From: Flavobacteriaceae bacterium
GTDB taxonomy: Bacteria; Bacteroidota; Bacteroidia; Flavobacteriales; Flavobacteriaceae
NCBI GenBank assembly: GCA_028281065.1
Contig: JANQKN010000011.1
Span: 1 to 50,010 of the forward strand
Reading direction: 5' to 3'
Length of the DNA: 50,010 nucleotides
Below, one piece after another: positions 31,873 through 40,320 of the stretch (position 1 is the stretch's first letter; each line of letters opens with the position of its first letter). A model generated the notes under the pieces. It ran no database searches. It saw only the letters and a list, made by a program, of their open reading frames with translations, and was not told the DNA's origin. The position numbers and the translations under genes were made by a program.

Positions 31873-33180
31873 CTAATTGTAAATGTAATCCGGTTGGGCA
31901 TCGACCATGCGGTAATCCTGTTGGATCTGCTCGCCGATTTCCAACTTTTCGTATAATTCCTTGGTGAGTTCCTCTACATCGTTCTCGGTCGTCTTTAGTT
32001 TTCGGGCAATCTTGGTATTGCTTTTCCCTTCAGAAATATACTGAAGCAACTTTATCTCCAAACCATCCAAATCGTAATGCATGATGAGGTTTTCTAAATA
32101 AACATCCTCTACGAGCTTTTGGGTTTTTCTTCGTGTAGTAAGCGCTTCTTGCCTTTTTAGGAAGATACGCATCTCTGCCTGCCGTAATTCGTTTTCTTCC
32201 TTAATGGACTGCATACGGTACATAATGGCATAGGTAAGAATAAGCATTTCTGCAATGGCAGCTGCTTTTATATGTGTTGTTTGAGTAGATAAAAACTCAA
32301 TACCCATAGGGGTTAGCATGAAATAATCTATGGAAAATAACAAAGGGATGAACGAAGCAATAACAAAGAACTTTGCATAATTCTTTTTACTGAACAGGTA
32401 TACGCCCGTTAAGAAGTACATACCCATAATGGCAAATAAAACCGTATTGGCTATGTGGTTGAAAACGACATCTCCCGTAGTCCATGAAAAGGCCATGAGC
32501 AATACGGCAACGGCAAGTAATGGACTCGCAAAATAGATCAGTTTTGGGGCAAATTCCTTTAAGGTTAGGTATTTGGTGGCAAATAGGGCTCCAAAACCAG
32601 TGGCTATAAACAAGAGGAGGGTTTGTACGTTGGATGGGTTGGTAATTGCGTCCATGCCCAATACAGCAAAGAGTCCATCGCTATAAAACAGCAGGGTAGA
32701 CATGGTGGCAAGGGCACCTGCATAGAATAGATAGGTTTTCTCTTCGAATAGGAAGAAACAAACCAAATTAAGCAAGACAAGCATAAGTGTAAAACCATAG
32801 TACATACCCTGCCTAAAGAGGGTAGGGCCGTTGGCAATAACTGTTGCTTCACTAGTTATATCTGCTTTGCTGATATTTTGCGCTGATGCAGCACCAGAAA
32901 TTTCATTTTTGTAGGAAAATTCTGTAAAAGTGAAAAAGTTGTCAGAAGGGGCATAATAGTTACCTTGTTGATAAAAGCCTCCGTTGGGAGCAATATCGTT
33001 CTGGTAAATTAAGGGGGCGTTTGTCCCATTTAATTCATTGCCTAAGGTACTGTTAGGTACCGAATTCTCTATACTTTTCACAGTAACTGTCTCTGCTTTT
33101 ACCTTGGTATCGTAAACCTTCTTTTTGGCAAAAGAAAGGGTGCAGAAAGACAGGAAAATGAGTAGTAAAACTGACCTCAT
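31873..33180 (-). CDS. membrane-bound LuxR-type regulator with 7TM sensor
   Basis: A 435-aa protein. After a signal peptide (about 1-18) comes a periplasmic part (about 19-120) and seven hydrophobic segments (about 124-320) in the style of 7TMR-DISM sensors. A cytoplasmic coiled coil (about 325-360) leads to a C-terminal LuxR/GerE helix-turn-helix (about 371-425: LEIKLLQYISEGKSNTKIAR, then LKTTENDVEELTKELYEKLE). It therefore looks like a one-component system that senses outside the membrane and binds DNA directly. The gene is alone, convergent with ccsBA. The upstream gap (33181-33313) is rich in palindromes. The ligand is unknown. Confidence 0.85.
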   Translation of the reverse strand: MRSVLLLIFLSFCTLSFAKKKVYDTKVKAETVTVKSIENSVPNSTLGNELNGTNAPLIYQNDIAPNGGFYQQGNYYAPSDNFFTFTEFSYKNEISGAASAQNISKADITSEATVIANGPTLFRQGMYYGFTLMLVLLNLVCFFLFEEKTYLFYAGALATMSTLLFYSDGLFAVLGMDAITNPSNVQTLLLFIATGFGALFATKYLTLKEFAPKLIYFASPLLAVAVLLMAFSWTTGDVVFNHIANTVLFAIMGMYFLTGVYLFSKKNYAKFFVIASFIPLLFSIDYFMLTPMGIEFLSTQTTHIKAAAIAEMLILTYAIMYRMQSIKEENELRQAEMRIFLKRQEALTTRRKTQKLVEDVYLENLIMHYDLDGLEIKLLQYISEGKSNTKIARKLKTTENDVEELTKELYEKLEIGEQIQQDYRMVDAQPDYIYN

Positions 33181-33245
33181 AATAAGTAGGTTTTATGAAT
33201 TTGGGTACTCCAATATACATATTTTTTACATTTCACCTAATTTTT

Positions 33246-33283
33246 GTGCATTTTATCGATAAAAATGTTAATAAAAAATGCAC
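33246..33283. promoter_or_regulatory. nested palindromes upstream of the LuxR-type gene
   Basis: An inverted repeat GTGCATTTT / AAAATGCAC (33246-33254 and 33275-33283) encloses the 14-bp palindrome TTTTATCGATAAAA (33251-33264). It sits in the gap between the start of the LuxR-type gene and the fumC terminator, a natural place for autoregulation. Confidence 0.35.
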
Positions 33284-33313
33284 TGAAATGTTAATATTTT
33301 AATAAAAATCATG

Positions 33314-33341
33314 AAAAAAGAGCGCTTTTTAGCGCCCTTTT
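33314..33341 (-). terminator. rho-independent terminator after fumC
   Basis: On minus, GGGCGCT-aaaa-AGCGCTC followed by six T, about 30 nt after the fumC stop. Confidence 0.85.
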
Positions 33342-33368
33342 ATATGTAAATGGTTGTACTGTAGTTAC

Positions 33369-34763
33369 TTATAATTCGCCTACCATATCTTCGGGTCGAA
33401 CCCATTCATCGAATTCTTCTCCGGTTAGGTATCCTAAATTAATGGCTTCTTCTCGTAAAGTGGTCCCATTTTTATGAGCGGTATTCGCGATTTCTGCCGC
33501 TTTGTAGTATCCAATTTTCGTGTTTAATGCAGTAACCAACATAAGCGAGTTGTCCAACAATTTCTTGATCACCTCGTGGTTAGGTTCTATACCCTGTGCG
33601 CAATTTACGTCGAAGGATACACAGGCATCCCCAATCAATTGAGCGGATTGAAGGATGTTGGCTGCCATAACAGGTTTAAACACATTCAATTCATAATGAC
33701 CTTGCATGCCACCCACGCCAATAGAAACATCGTTCCCCATTACTTGGGCGCATACCATGGTAAGGGCTTCACACTGCGTTGGGTTTACTTTCCCAGGCAT
33801 GATAGAAGATCCCGGCTCATTGGCAGGGATGATGATTTCGCCAATTCCACTTCGGGGACCACTGGCCAACATACGGATGTCGTTGGCAATTTTATTAAGG
33901 GAAACCGCCAATTGCTTCAATGCACCATGACTTTCTACAATGGCATCGTGAGCTGCCAAGGCTTCAAACTTGTTTTCGGCACTTACAAAAGGAAGCTCGG
34001 TAAATGTGGCAATGTATTCCGCTACCTTAGGGGCATAACCCTTTGGGGTATTGATTCCCGTACCTACAGCTGTACCTCCCAAGGCCAATTCGCTTAGGTG
34101 TGCCAAGGTGTTTTCCAATGCCCTAAGACCATGGTCCAACTGGGAAGCATAGCCTCCAAACTCCTGTCCCAAGGTTAGGGGGGTAGCATCCATTAAGTGG
34201 GTCCTACCAATCTTTACACATTTTTTAAAGTCTTCCGATTTTTTTACCAAAGTAGCGTGTAATTGCTTTACCCCAGGAATGGTTACTTCTACGATTTTCT
34301 TGTAGGCTGCAATGTGCATTCCTGTAGGGAAGGTATCGTTGGACGATTGCGATTTGTTTACATCGTCATTGGGTTGTAGGGTTTTTTCTCCCTCACCAAT
34401 TACTTTACCCGCTAATTGATGGGCACGGTTGGCGATCACTTCGTTTACGTTCATATTACTTTGGGTACCACTTCCCGTTTGCCATACCACCAGTGGAAAC
34501 TGATCGTCGTGCTTTCCAGCGAGTATTTCGTCACAAACGGCACCAATGAGGTCTCTTTTTTCCTCACTAAGCACACCCAACTCGCAATTGGTATAGGCAG
34601 CTGCTTTTTTAAGGTAGGCAAATCCATAAACCACTTCCAAAGGCATGGAAGCAGGGGTGCCTATTTTAAAATTATTACGGGAACGTTCGGTTTGTGCCCC
34701 CCACAATTTATCGGCAGGTACTTGTACCTCGCCCATGGTATCTTTTTCTATTCGGTAGCTCAT
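33369..34763 (-). CDS. fumC: class II fumarate hydratase
   Basis: A 464-aa TCA-cycle enzyme that interconverts fumarate and malate, a cytosolic homotetramer. The signature [16 protein letters not shown] lies near residue 318. Other conserved parts are [15 protein letters not shown] near the N-terminus, [15 protein letters not shown], the [12 protein letters not shown] segment and [16 protein letters not shown]. Length is standard for iron-independent class II fumarases. A perfect -7 element (TAATTTTG) lies 25 nt before the ATG, and a terminator follows, so it is monocistronic. Confidence 0.98.
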   Translation of the reverse strand: MSYRIEKDTMGEVQVPADKLWGAQTERSRNNFKIGTPASMPLEVVYGFAYLKKAAAYTNCELGVLSEEKRDLIGAVCDEILAGKHDDQFPLVVWQTGSGTQSNMNVNEVIANRAHQLAGKVIGEGEKTLQPNDDVNKSQSSNDTFPTGMHIAAYKKIVEVTIPGVKQLHATLVKKSEDFKKCVKIGRTHLMDATPLTLGQEFGGYASQLDHGLRALENTLAHLSELALGGTAVGTGINTPKGYAPKVAEYIATFTELPFVSAENKFEALAAHDAIVESHGALKQLAVSLNKIANDIRMLASGPRSGIGEIIIPANEPGSSIMPGKVNPTQCEALTMVCAQVMGNDVSIGVGGMQGHYELNVFKPVMAANILQSAQLIGDACVSFDVNCAQGIEPNHEVIKKLLDNSLMLVTALNTKIGYYKAAEIANTAHKNGTTLREEAINLGYLTGEEFDEWVRPEDMVGEL

Positions 34764-34788
34764 AGTATCAGTTTGATGAAATACGGTG

Positions 34789-34796
34789 CAAAATTA
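34789..34796 (-). promoter_or_regulatory. -7 element (TAATTTTG) of fumC
   Basis: A perfect TAnnTTTG on minus, 25 nt before the fumC ATG. Confidence 0.55.
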
Positions 34797-34906
34797 CGAC
34801 TTTACGGGGGAAGATGGAAGGAAGTGGCTAACAGATTCTTTCAAAATCCTGTTCATAACTTGTGCAGTTTTTGCCATTAGATGTTTTAAGATTGATTTTT
34901 TCATTT

Positions 34907-34914
34907 TATCTTTG
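34907..34914 (+). promoter_or_regulatory. -7 element (TATCTTTG) of the 57-aa membrane protein gene
   Basis: A perfect TAnnTTTG on plus, 21 nt before the ATG at 34936. It supports that ATG over upstream in-frame starts. Confidence 0.55.
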
Positions 34915-34935
34915 CCAAAACTTAAAAGACAACTC

Positions 34936-35109
34936 ATGTTCGATTTTCAACAATATTTAGGATTTCTGGCTTTCTTAACGATTTTGACCATTGGATTCTG
35001 GTTAATGATTTTCCTAATCTCCTTTATCCCTTACTGGATAGGTGGAGCCTTTATCGAGAACATGAAGTTACGACGAGAAGCCAAAAGAAAAGAAAAAGAA
35101 GGGAAATAA
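34936..35109 (+). CDS. 57-aa single- or double-span membrane protein
   Basis: A short protein beginning MFDFQQYLGFLAFLTILTIG. It has one long or two short hydrophobic segments (about 8-40, LTILTIGFWLMIFLISFIPYW) and a very basic C-terminal tail (KLRREAKRKEKEGK). A longer reading from 34786 would begin before the promoter element and add unconserved-looking sequence, so I use the ATG at 34936. The function is unknown; the basic tail would face the cytoplasm. It is divergent from fumC and ends at a strong hairpin. Confidence 0.7.
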   Translation: MFDFQQYLGFLAFLTILTIGFWLMIFLISFIPYWIGGAFIENMKLRREAKRKEKEGK

Positions 35110-35130
35110 GCCCCCGTCAATAATAGATGG

Positions 35131-35161
35131 AAAGGAGATCTGCTAAAGATCTCCTTTTTTT
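35131..35161. terminator. terminator between the 57-aa gene and the TonB receptor gene
   Basis: AAGGAGATCT-gctaa-AGATCTCCTT followed by seven T. Its T-run reaches the stop codon of the convergent receptor gene. Confidence 0.85.
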
Positions 35162-37643
35162 ATGGGGTTCCTTCAAAACCTTCGCCGTCAAAATCACCAC
35201 CGTTCCTTCCACCACGCTGGCGCTGTTTTTTCTGGTTGAATCGATACGTAAAGGACAGGGTAAACTGTCGTTCCCTCCATTGAAACTCACTATCGCTCGT
35301 AAAGTTGGCCGTTTCGGTAAACGATTGCCTTTTTCTGGAATTGAATAGGTCACTCACGTTAAAACCAATCGTTGCATTGTCGTTAATAATATCCTTGCTC
35401 AATGCCATGCTAACGGAAATGATTCCTTCGGTTTCGGTTTGGGCATTGTTTCGCGGCCCACGGTAAAAGGCATTGGTCTGCCAATCTATTTTGGAAGGCA
35501 ACGTAATCTTAGTACTGCCACGGGCAAACCAACTGGTGTTTTCCGTTCCATAATCCACACCGTTGAAGGATCCTTCGGTTTCGAAGCGGAAGAAATTGAA
35601 GCTTCCGTTAAAACGTAACCATTTATGAGGATTGTATAAAATGGCCGCTTCCCCACCAATGCGTTGGTTGGTAGAAAGGTTAATGGGAATGGTTCTAATA
35701 ATAGGAATTCCATTAGGCGTTACTTGTCCTGTATCTTCCTGAACCCTTTCAAAAGCATCCGTTTCGTATTGGTAGTATACCGAAGCCGTAAGGGTAAGCT
35801 TGCGCCCCCAGCGTTTTAAGTAGCCCAGATCGAAGGCATTGGCATAGGCAGGGTTCAAGCCTGGATTTCCTTGGAACACATTGGCTTCACTGGATCGGGA
35901 AGGGAAGGGGTTCAAAAACCAGAAACGGGGACGGTTGATCCTCCGGTTGTACCCAAAGGAGATGTTTTCCCGTTCGCCCAATTCGTACACAAGGTTTACC
36001 GTAGGGAAGAGCCCTAAAAAGTCCTTGTCAAAATTTACATTAAAATCGTCGTTGGTCGTTACGTCTTCACCCGTAACCTCTCCTTTCAGTACCGTAGATT
36101 CCATCCTAAGTCCCAGTAAAAAGGAGAACTTGCCCAGTTTGTTTCCGTATTGGGTATACAGTGCGTTGACGTTCTGGGTAAAATCGAACACATTGCTCAA
36201 GCTATCGTTCCGCACAAATACACCTCCTGGGGTGATTTGTTCTTCCAAAAGGTAATCCGTAAGGGTATTTTCGAAACGCCCTCGGTACCCCGCTTCAAAC
36301 TGTGCATTTTCACCAATGGGAAGTACATAATCGGCTTGGGCTAGGTACTCGGTTTCATCTTGTTTCTGAATGATGTTTTCTGAAGGCAACGCCTCAAAAT
36401 CGGGAAAGGTGTTTCTTTCTTCAATAAGGGAGGTTTCGGTTTCGTCGCCTGTTTCATACTGAAAATCTACCGTAAGCTTATGTCCATTGGGGTTAAAATC
36501 GTTTACGTAGTTTAACGAAAACTGAAAATTGGAATCATCTTCCTCTTCCGTTTCAATACGATCCCGAGAGATAGCCAGATCATCATCACTGCTGAATTCT
36601 TCCGTAATATTGGTGGTGGTGCTTTCGTTATCACCCGATCGGTAAAAGGCAGAAGCCGTAACCGATGATGTTTTCGTGAGGAAGTATTCTATTCCCAGAT
36701 TGGTATTGAATCCTCTTCGCAAACGGTCGAAATCGCGATCTTCGATCACTAACGGGTTAATAGCATCTCCAAAATAGCGGTTTTCGAAATTGGCATTCCC
36801 GGGGGTTTCCCGATAGCGAACACCAGTGGTGTTAAAGATGTTGAATTTGTTGGTCCGCACATTGATGTTTCCCGTGGCGCTGCTTCCCAAGGGATAGGTA
36901 AAACTGGTCTGCAATGATCCGTTGAGCCCCAAGGTTTTTTCCTTACGCAGCACAATGTTTAGGATCCCAGCGGTACCTTCGGCATCGTAGCGGGCGGAAG
37001 GGGAGGTGATAACCTCTACTTTTTCTATGGCTTCTGCGGGCAATTGCCTAAGCGCATCAGTAGAACCAAAACCGGCAATAGCCGAGGGTTTACCATTGAT
37101 GAGGATACGAACGTTCTCGTTCCCTCTTAAAGCAATGGTTCCATCTACATCTACCGTAACCGAAGGGACATTGTCCAAGGCATCGCTAACGGTAGCTCCG
37201 CTCGTGGTAAGGTCTTTACCTATGGTATAAACCTTTTTGTCCAAACGGATCTGAACTTCGGTGGTTTCTGCACGTACCACGACTTCGTCCAGGCTTTCGG
37301 TGTCCAGTGACAGTAGTATGTCCGAAAGACGGGTGTTTTTAAACAATCGCTGGTTTTCCAACGTTTCGGTTTTGTAGGAAATAAACTCGAACCGAACGGA
37401 ATATACCCCAGCAGGGACTTCTATGCTGTATTTTCCTTTGGCATCGGTAATGCCTCCCGAAACAATGTCTCCGTTTCTATTGGTAAGGGCAATGGTGGCA
37501 AATTCCAAAGGGGTGTTGGAATCCTTGTCCAACACATTTCCGAATACTGTTACAGTTTGTGCGTTTCCGTTTGGGCGATTTCTTTGTTGTCCCCAAAGCA
37601 ATGTGGTAAAACACAATGCTAGGAGCAATAGGCTTTGCTTCAT
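35160..37643 (-). CDS. TonB-dependent receptor, outer-membrane beta-barrel family
   Basis: An 827-aa outer-membrane protein. The signal peptide is MKQSLLLLALCFTTLLWGQ. A carboxypeptidase-regulatory-like domain follows (about 28-112: VFGNVLDKDSNTPLEFATIA, GKYSIEVPAGVYSVRFEFIS). The plug (about 125-215) has VSDALDNVPSVTVDVDGTIA, LRGNENVRILINGKPSA and VEVITSPSARYDAEGTAG. The large barrel is of the outer-membrane-beta-barrel 3 type, ending in an aromatic-rich strand and a Gly/Arg/Asp tail that is longer than usual. There is no STN domain and no SusD partner, so it is a general receptor or assembly-type barrel. The ligand is unknown. Confidence 0.93.
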   Translation of the reverse strand: MKQSLLLLALCFTTLLWGQQRNRPNGNAQTVTVFGNVLDKDSNTPLEFATIALTNRNGDIVSGGITDAKGKYSIEVPAGVYSVRFEFISYKTETLENQRLFKNTRLSDILLSLDTESLDEVVVRAETTEVQIRLDKKVYTIGKDLTTSGATVSDALDNVPSVTVDVDGTIALRGNENVRILINGKPSAIAGFGSTDALRQLPAEAIEKVEVITSPSARYDAEGTAGILNIVLRKEKTLGLNGSLQTSFTYPLGSSATGNINVRTNKFNIFNTTGVRYRETPGNANFENRYFGDAINPLVIEDRDFDRLRRGFNTNLGIEYFLTKTSSVTASAFYRSGDNESTTTNITEEFSSDDDLAISRDRIETEEEDDSNFQFSLNYVNDFNPNGHKLTVDFQYETGDETETSLIEERNTFPDFEALPSENIIQKQDETEYLAQADYVLPIGENAQFEAGYRGRFENTLTDYLLEEQITPGGVFVRNDSLSNVFDFTQNVNALYTQYGNKLGKFSFLLGLRMESTVLKGEVTGEDVTTNDDFNVNFDKDFLGLFPTVNLVYELGERENISFGYNRRINRPRFWFLNPFPSRSSEANVFQGNPGLNPAYANAFDLGYLKRWGRKLTLTASVYYQYETDAFERVQEDTGQVTPNGIPIIRTIPINLSTNQRIGGEAAILYNPHKWLRFNGSFNFFRFETEGSFNGVDYGTENTSWFARGSTKITLPSKIDWQTNAFYRGPRNNAQTETEGIISVSMALSKDIINDNATIGFNVSDLFNSRKRQSFTETANFTSDSEFQWRERQFTLSFTYRFNQKKQRQRGGRNGGDFDGEGFEGTP

Positions 37644-37719
37644 GGTGGTTTTTTCGTTCTTAGACCACGAAAATAAGCTGGGGTTTAGCGGGAAATTCCC
37701 AAGCTTTTGTTAAATATTT

Positions 37720-38061
37720 TTAAAGAATCTTAAGGACACTTTCTGGCGGGCGTCCCAAGGCAGCTTTTCCGTTTTTTATAACAATAGGTCTTTCAATGAG
37801 TTTCGGGTTTTTTACCATAGCTGCTATAAGCTGCGAAGGGGTTAAATCTTTCCCTTTGTATTGTTCTTTCCAGATGGCTTCGCCTTTGCGAATTAACTGC
37901 ATAGGTGTAATTCCCAACTGATCGATAATCTCAGAGAGCTTTTCTTTGGAAGGGGTGTCTTCTAAATAAAGAACAATGTTGATGTCTTCCCCTTTTTGTT
38001 CTAGAAGTTGCAGGGTTTCTCTGGATTTACTACAACGGGGGTTGTGATAGATGGTTGTCAT
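37720..38061 (-). CDS. arsC: ArsC/Spx-family arsenate reductase-like protein
   Basis: A 113-aa thioredoxin-fold protein. The opening MTTIYHNPRCSKSRETL contains the ArsC active cysteine (Cys10) in the NPRCSKSR context. Other conserved parts are YLEDTPSKEKLSEII, RKGEAIWKEQY and the ERPIVIKNGKAALGRPPESV end with the Arg-Pro. Family members reduce arsenate with glutathione/glutaredoxin; many flavobacterial members sit outside arsenic operons and may have another thiol role. No arsenic gene is adjacent. It overlaps the YceI gene stop by 4 nt. Confidence 0.92.
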   Translation of the reverse strand: MTTIYHNPRCSKSRETLQLLEQKGEDINIVLYLEDTPSKEKLSEIIDQLGITPMQLIRKGEAIWKEQYKGKDLTPSQLIAAMVKNPKLIERPIVIKNGKAALGRPPESVLKIL

Positions 38062-38666
38062 TTTTTTTCTTCGGTCTTTTTGGGTGATTTTCTTTTTTTG
38101 GTCCAGAAATCGATTTCAACATCGATCATTTCGCCAATAAAATTGTCCATGGAGTCGTGCTTAAAGCTGGTACCTACTCCATAATCGGCTCGGTTTAGTG
38201 ATAATCGAGAGGAGAATCCAAAAGTGTTTTTTCCATCACGTCCAGTAAAAACCAAGGGTAGTTCCATTTCTTTGGTGACTCCTCTCATGGTAAAAGCTCC
38301 TATAACAATGTATCCGTTTTCCGATTTCACTACTTTTTTACTTACAAATGTAATATGGGGATGATTCTCTACATCGAAAAAATCGGCACTTTGCAAATGT
38401 TCATCCCTACTATCAATACCCGTATCGATGCTAGCGACTTTTATGGTGACTGCCAAAGTAGATTTTGTAAAATCGTCTTCGTTAAGATCTAACTCAACCG
38501 TATAATCATTGAATTTTCCTGTAATCCTTGTAATTCCGTTGGAAATAGGCACGGAGAACAACAGGGTAGAGTGATTGGATTCGACTGCCAATTTTTTTGT
38601 TTCGAATTGTCCATTCATGGGCATTACAATACCAATGAGTAAGACAATGATGAGCCAATGTTTCAT
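38058..38666 (-). CDS. YceI-family lipid/isoprenoid-binding protein
   Basis: A 202-aa exported protein. The signal peptide is MKHWLIIVLLIGIVMPMNGQ. The YceI beta-barrel (about 25-190) has SNHSTLLFSVPISNGITRIT, FTKSTLAVTIKVASIDTGID, RDEHLQSADFFDVENHPHIT and GAFTMRGVTKEMELPLVF. These motifs define the polyisoprenoid-binding family (TT1927b fold). The C-terminus is a basic KKRKSPKKTEEKK tail, unusual for the family. It probably carries a prenyl lipid or quinone in the periplasm. It is translationally coupled to arsC. Confidence 0.93.
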   Translation of the reverse strand: MKHWLIIVLLIGIVMPMNGQFETKKLAVESNHSTLLFSVPISNGITRITGKFNDYTVELDLNEDDFTKSTLAVTIKVASIDTGIDSRDEHLQSADFFDVENHPHITFVSKKVVKSENGYIVIGAFTMRGVTKEMELPLVFTGRDGKNTFGFSSRLSLNRADYGVGTSFKHDSMDNFIGEMIDVEIDFWTKKRKSPKKTEEKK

Positions 38667-38670
38667 AATC

Positions 38671-39147
38671 CTAATATTTAATTTCTTCTAATTCCTGGGT
38701 ATAGTCGTATTGAAGGTCTTCGTGCAGGCTGCTTATCTTTTTCTCTATAAGAGTTACCTGACGTTCAAAAAGGTTCATCATCGTTCTACTCGATCGTATG
38801 GAAGGGGAAAAATGTTTTAATGCATGGCAAAAGTGAAGGAGCAGTTCTACTTCGGTTTCTTTGCTATTGGAATACCGAATGTATTTTTTGGTCTCCCGCA
38901 GTACTTTTCGGATGCTCTTCTTTACATAGTAAAAACTACTGGTATTAATGGCACCGAATCCTTCGTCTATATATTCTTTTACGGTGGTTATATAGGTTTC
39001 TTCGTCTTCACTTTCGAACAAAAGATAGGTGAGGAGCTCTTTATTTTCCTTTTTAAAGCGGGCCAACCGTAGGCAAAGCGCTTCCAGTTCGTCCGAGGAT
39101 CGATACTTGAGCTCTTTTTTTAATTGGGCAACGGTTGCAGCTTTCAA
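38671..39147 (-). CDS. conserved helical protein of unknown function
   Basis: A 158-aa soluble protein that is almost entirely helical. Conserved-looking segments are AATVAQLKKELKYRSSDELEALCLRL, FKKENKELLTYLLFESEDEETYI, and a C-terminal DLQYDYTQELEEI. I recognise it as a flavobacterial conserved hypothetical without an assigned domain name. TTG at 39147 gives MKAATVAQL and avoids the HAD gene. An upstream ATG at 39234 would overlap the HAD gene by 50 nt and add an ill-conserved stretch. It is 4 nt upstream of the YceI gene in a single minus-strand run. Confidence 0.75.
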   Translation of the reverse strand: MKAATVAQLKKELKYRSSDELEALCLRLARFKKENKELLTYLLFESEDEETYITTVKEYIDEGFGAINTSSFYYVKKSIRKVLRETKKYIRYSNSKETEVELLLHFCHALKHFSPSIRSSRTMMNLFERQVTLIEKKISSLHEDLQYDYTQELEEIKY

Positions 39148-39184
39148 TGGATGTTTTTTTCTATTCGTATCAATTAGGATCGAT

Positions 39185-39802
39185 CTATAAAGATACTCCC
39201 AATTCTTGTAATTGTTTGGCAAGGGATGTTGCATCTGTAAAATGGATTCCCTTGATTCCCACGGCTTCGCAACCGTGAATGTTCTTTAGGCTGTCGTCTA
39301 TAAACACAGCTTCTTCGCGATCTATATCGTAACGAGACAATATAAGTTCATAAATCTCGGGGAAAGGTTTCCGCATCCCTTCATCCCCACTTACCACAAT
39401 ACCTTCGAACCATTGTAGCCAAGGGAATTTGGCAATGGCCTTTGGCCAGGTCTCCCCACTCCAATTGGTAAGGGCATATACACGGTAGTTGGGATCGTCT
39501 ACCACTTTCTTTAAAATAGCCAGGGTGTCTTCGTGGGTATATCCCAACATTTCCTCCCAGCGACCGTAATACATTTCTATAAGTTCCTTGTATTCCGGAA
39601 ACATTGCAATGCGCTCCTCGGTAGCCTTGGTAAGGGGATATCCCGCGTCTTGATTTTCATTCCATTCCCAAGCGCAGATATTATTGAGGAACCAATCCAT
39701 TTTTTCCCTGTTGCCCCTAAACTCTTTTAGGTATACGTATTCTGGACTCCAGTCTACAAGTACACCTCCTAGATCGAAAATAATGGTCGTTGTTTTCTTC
39801 AT
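39185..39802 (-). CDS. HAD-superfamily (YihX-like) phosphatase
   Basis: A 205-aa phosphatase. Motif I is FDLGGVLVDWSPEYVY (first Asp near residue 10). Motif II is ALTNWS near residue 115, motif III includes GMRKPFPEIYELI, and motif IV is FIDDSLKNIHGCEAVGIKGI. This is the HAD-IA family with a small helical cap; YihX acts on alpha-D-glucose 1-phosphate, but the substrate here is not known. It is 3 nt downstream of the cupin gene stop, so it is operonic. Confidence 0.92.
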   Translation of the reverse strand: MKKTTTIIFDLGGVLVDWSPEYVYLKEFRGNREKMDWFLNNICAWEWNENQDAGYPLTKATEERIAMFPEYKELIEMYYGRWEEMLGYTHEDTLAILKKVVDDPNYRVYALTNWSGETWPKAIAKFPWLQWFEGIVVSGDEGMRKPFPEIYELILSRYDIDREEAVFIDDSLKNIHGCEAVGIKGIHFTDATSLAKQLQELGVSL

Positions 39803-39805
39803 AAG

Positions 39806-40309
39806 CTATACACGGGTTAGTTTATGAATAATGGTTTCATGCTGCGGGAACAGTTGCAATAAGGTATCGCGTGGGGGCATTTCGAAATCATCGAAATCGA
39901 AGCCTGGTGCTACGGTACAACCCAATAAGGAGAAAGCCCCGCCTTCTTTTACTTCGGCTCCAAACCAATACCCACCCGGAACTGTGAATTGAGGCACTTC
40001 ACCTTCGGCTAGATTGTTGCCAATGGCTATTTTCTTGTATTCCCCCTCTGGGGAAATGGTATGTAGCCATAGGGTGGCCCCATCGTAAAAGTGCCACTGT
40101 TCGTCCTGAACAATTCTGTGAAAGGCCGAAAAGTTCCCTTGGGTTAGCAAAAAGTAGATGCTGGTGGCATGATTCCTAGGTCCCGAATAGGTATTTCCCA
40201 GCACATCGGAAGGGATACTTCCGTTACTTCTGTAGGTTTCTTTAAAGTAACCTCCTTCTGGATGGGGTTGTAGCTCTAGGTGTCCAATAATGCTTTCAAT
40301 GGAATTCAT
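39806..40309 (-). CDS. cupin_5 (DUF985) family protein
   Basis: A 167-aa single-domain cupin. The family marks are LQPHPEGGYFKETYRS, RNHATSIYFLLTQGNFSAFHR, EQWHFYDGATLWLH, FTVPGGYWFGAEV and CTVAPGFDFDDFEMP. The usual metal ligands appear as H in QWHFYDG and the later acidic/His residues. Members have no firmly known reaction; a sugar epimerase-like fold is the structural expectation. It lies between the amidohydrolase and HAD genes with 3-11 nt gaps. Confidence 0.92.
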   Translation of the reverse strand: MNSIESIIGHLELQPHPEGGYFKETYRSNGSIPSDVLGNTYSGPRNHATSIYFLLTQGNFSAFHRIVQDEQWHFYDGATLWLHTISPEGEYKKIAIGNNLAEGEVPQFTVPGGYWFGAEVKEGGAFSLLGCTVAPGFDFDDFEMPPRDTLLQLFPQHETIIHKLTRV

Positions 40310-40320
40310 ACTCGAAGATA

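Noticed and set aside
34786-34935. N-terminal extension of the 57-aa membrane protein
   Set aside because: It would begin before the perfect -7 element at 34907-34914, so it would not be transcribed from that promoter, and it adds sequence without pattern.
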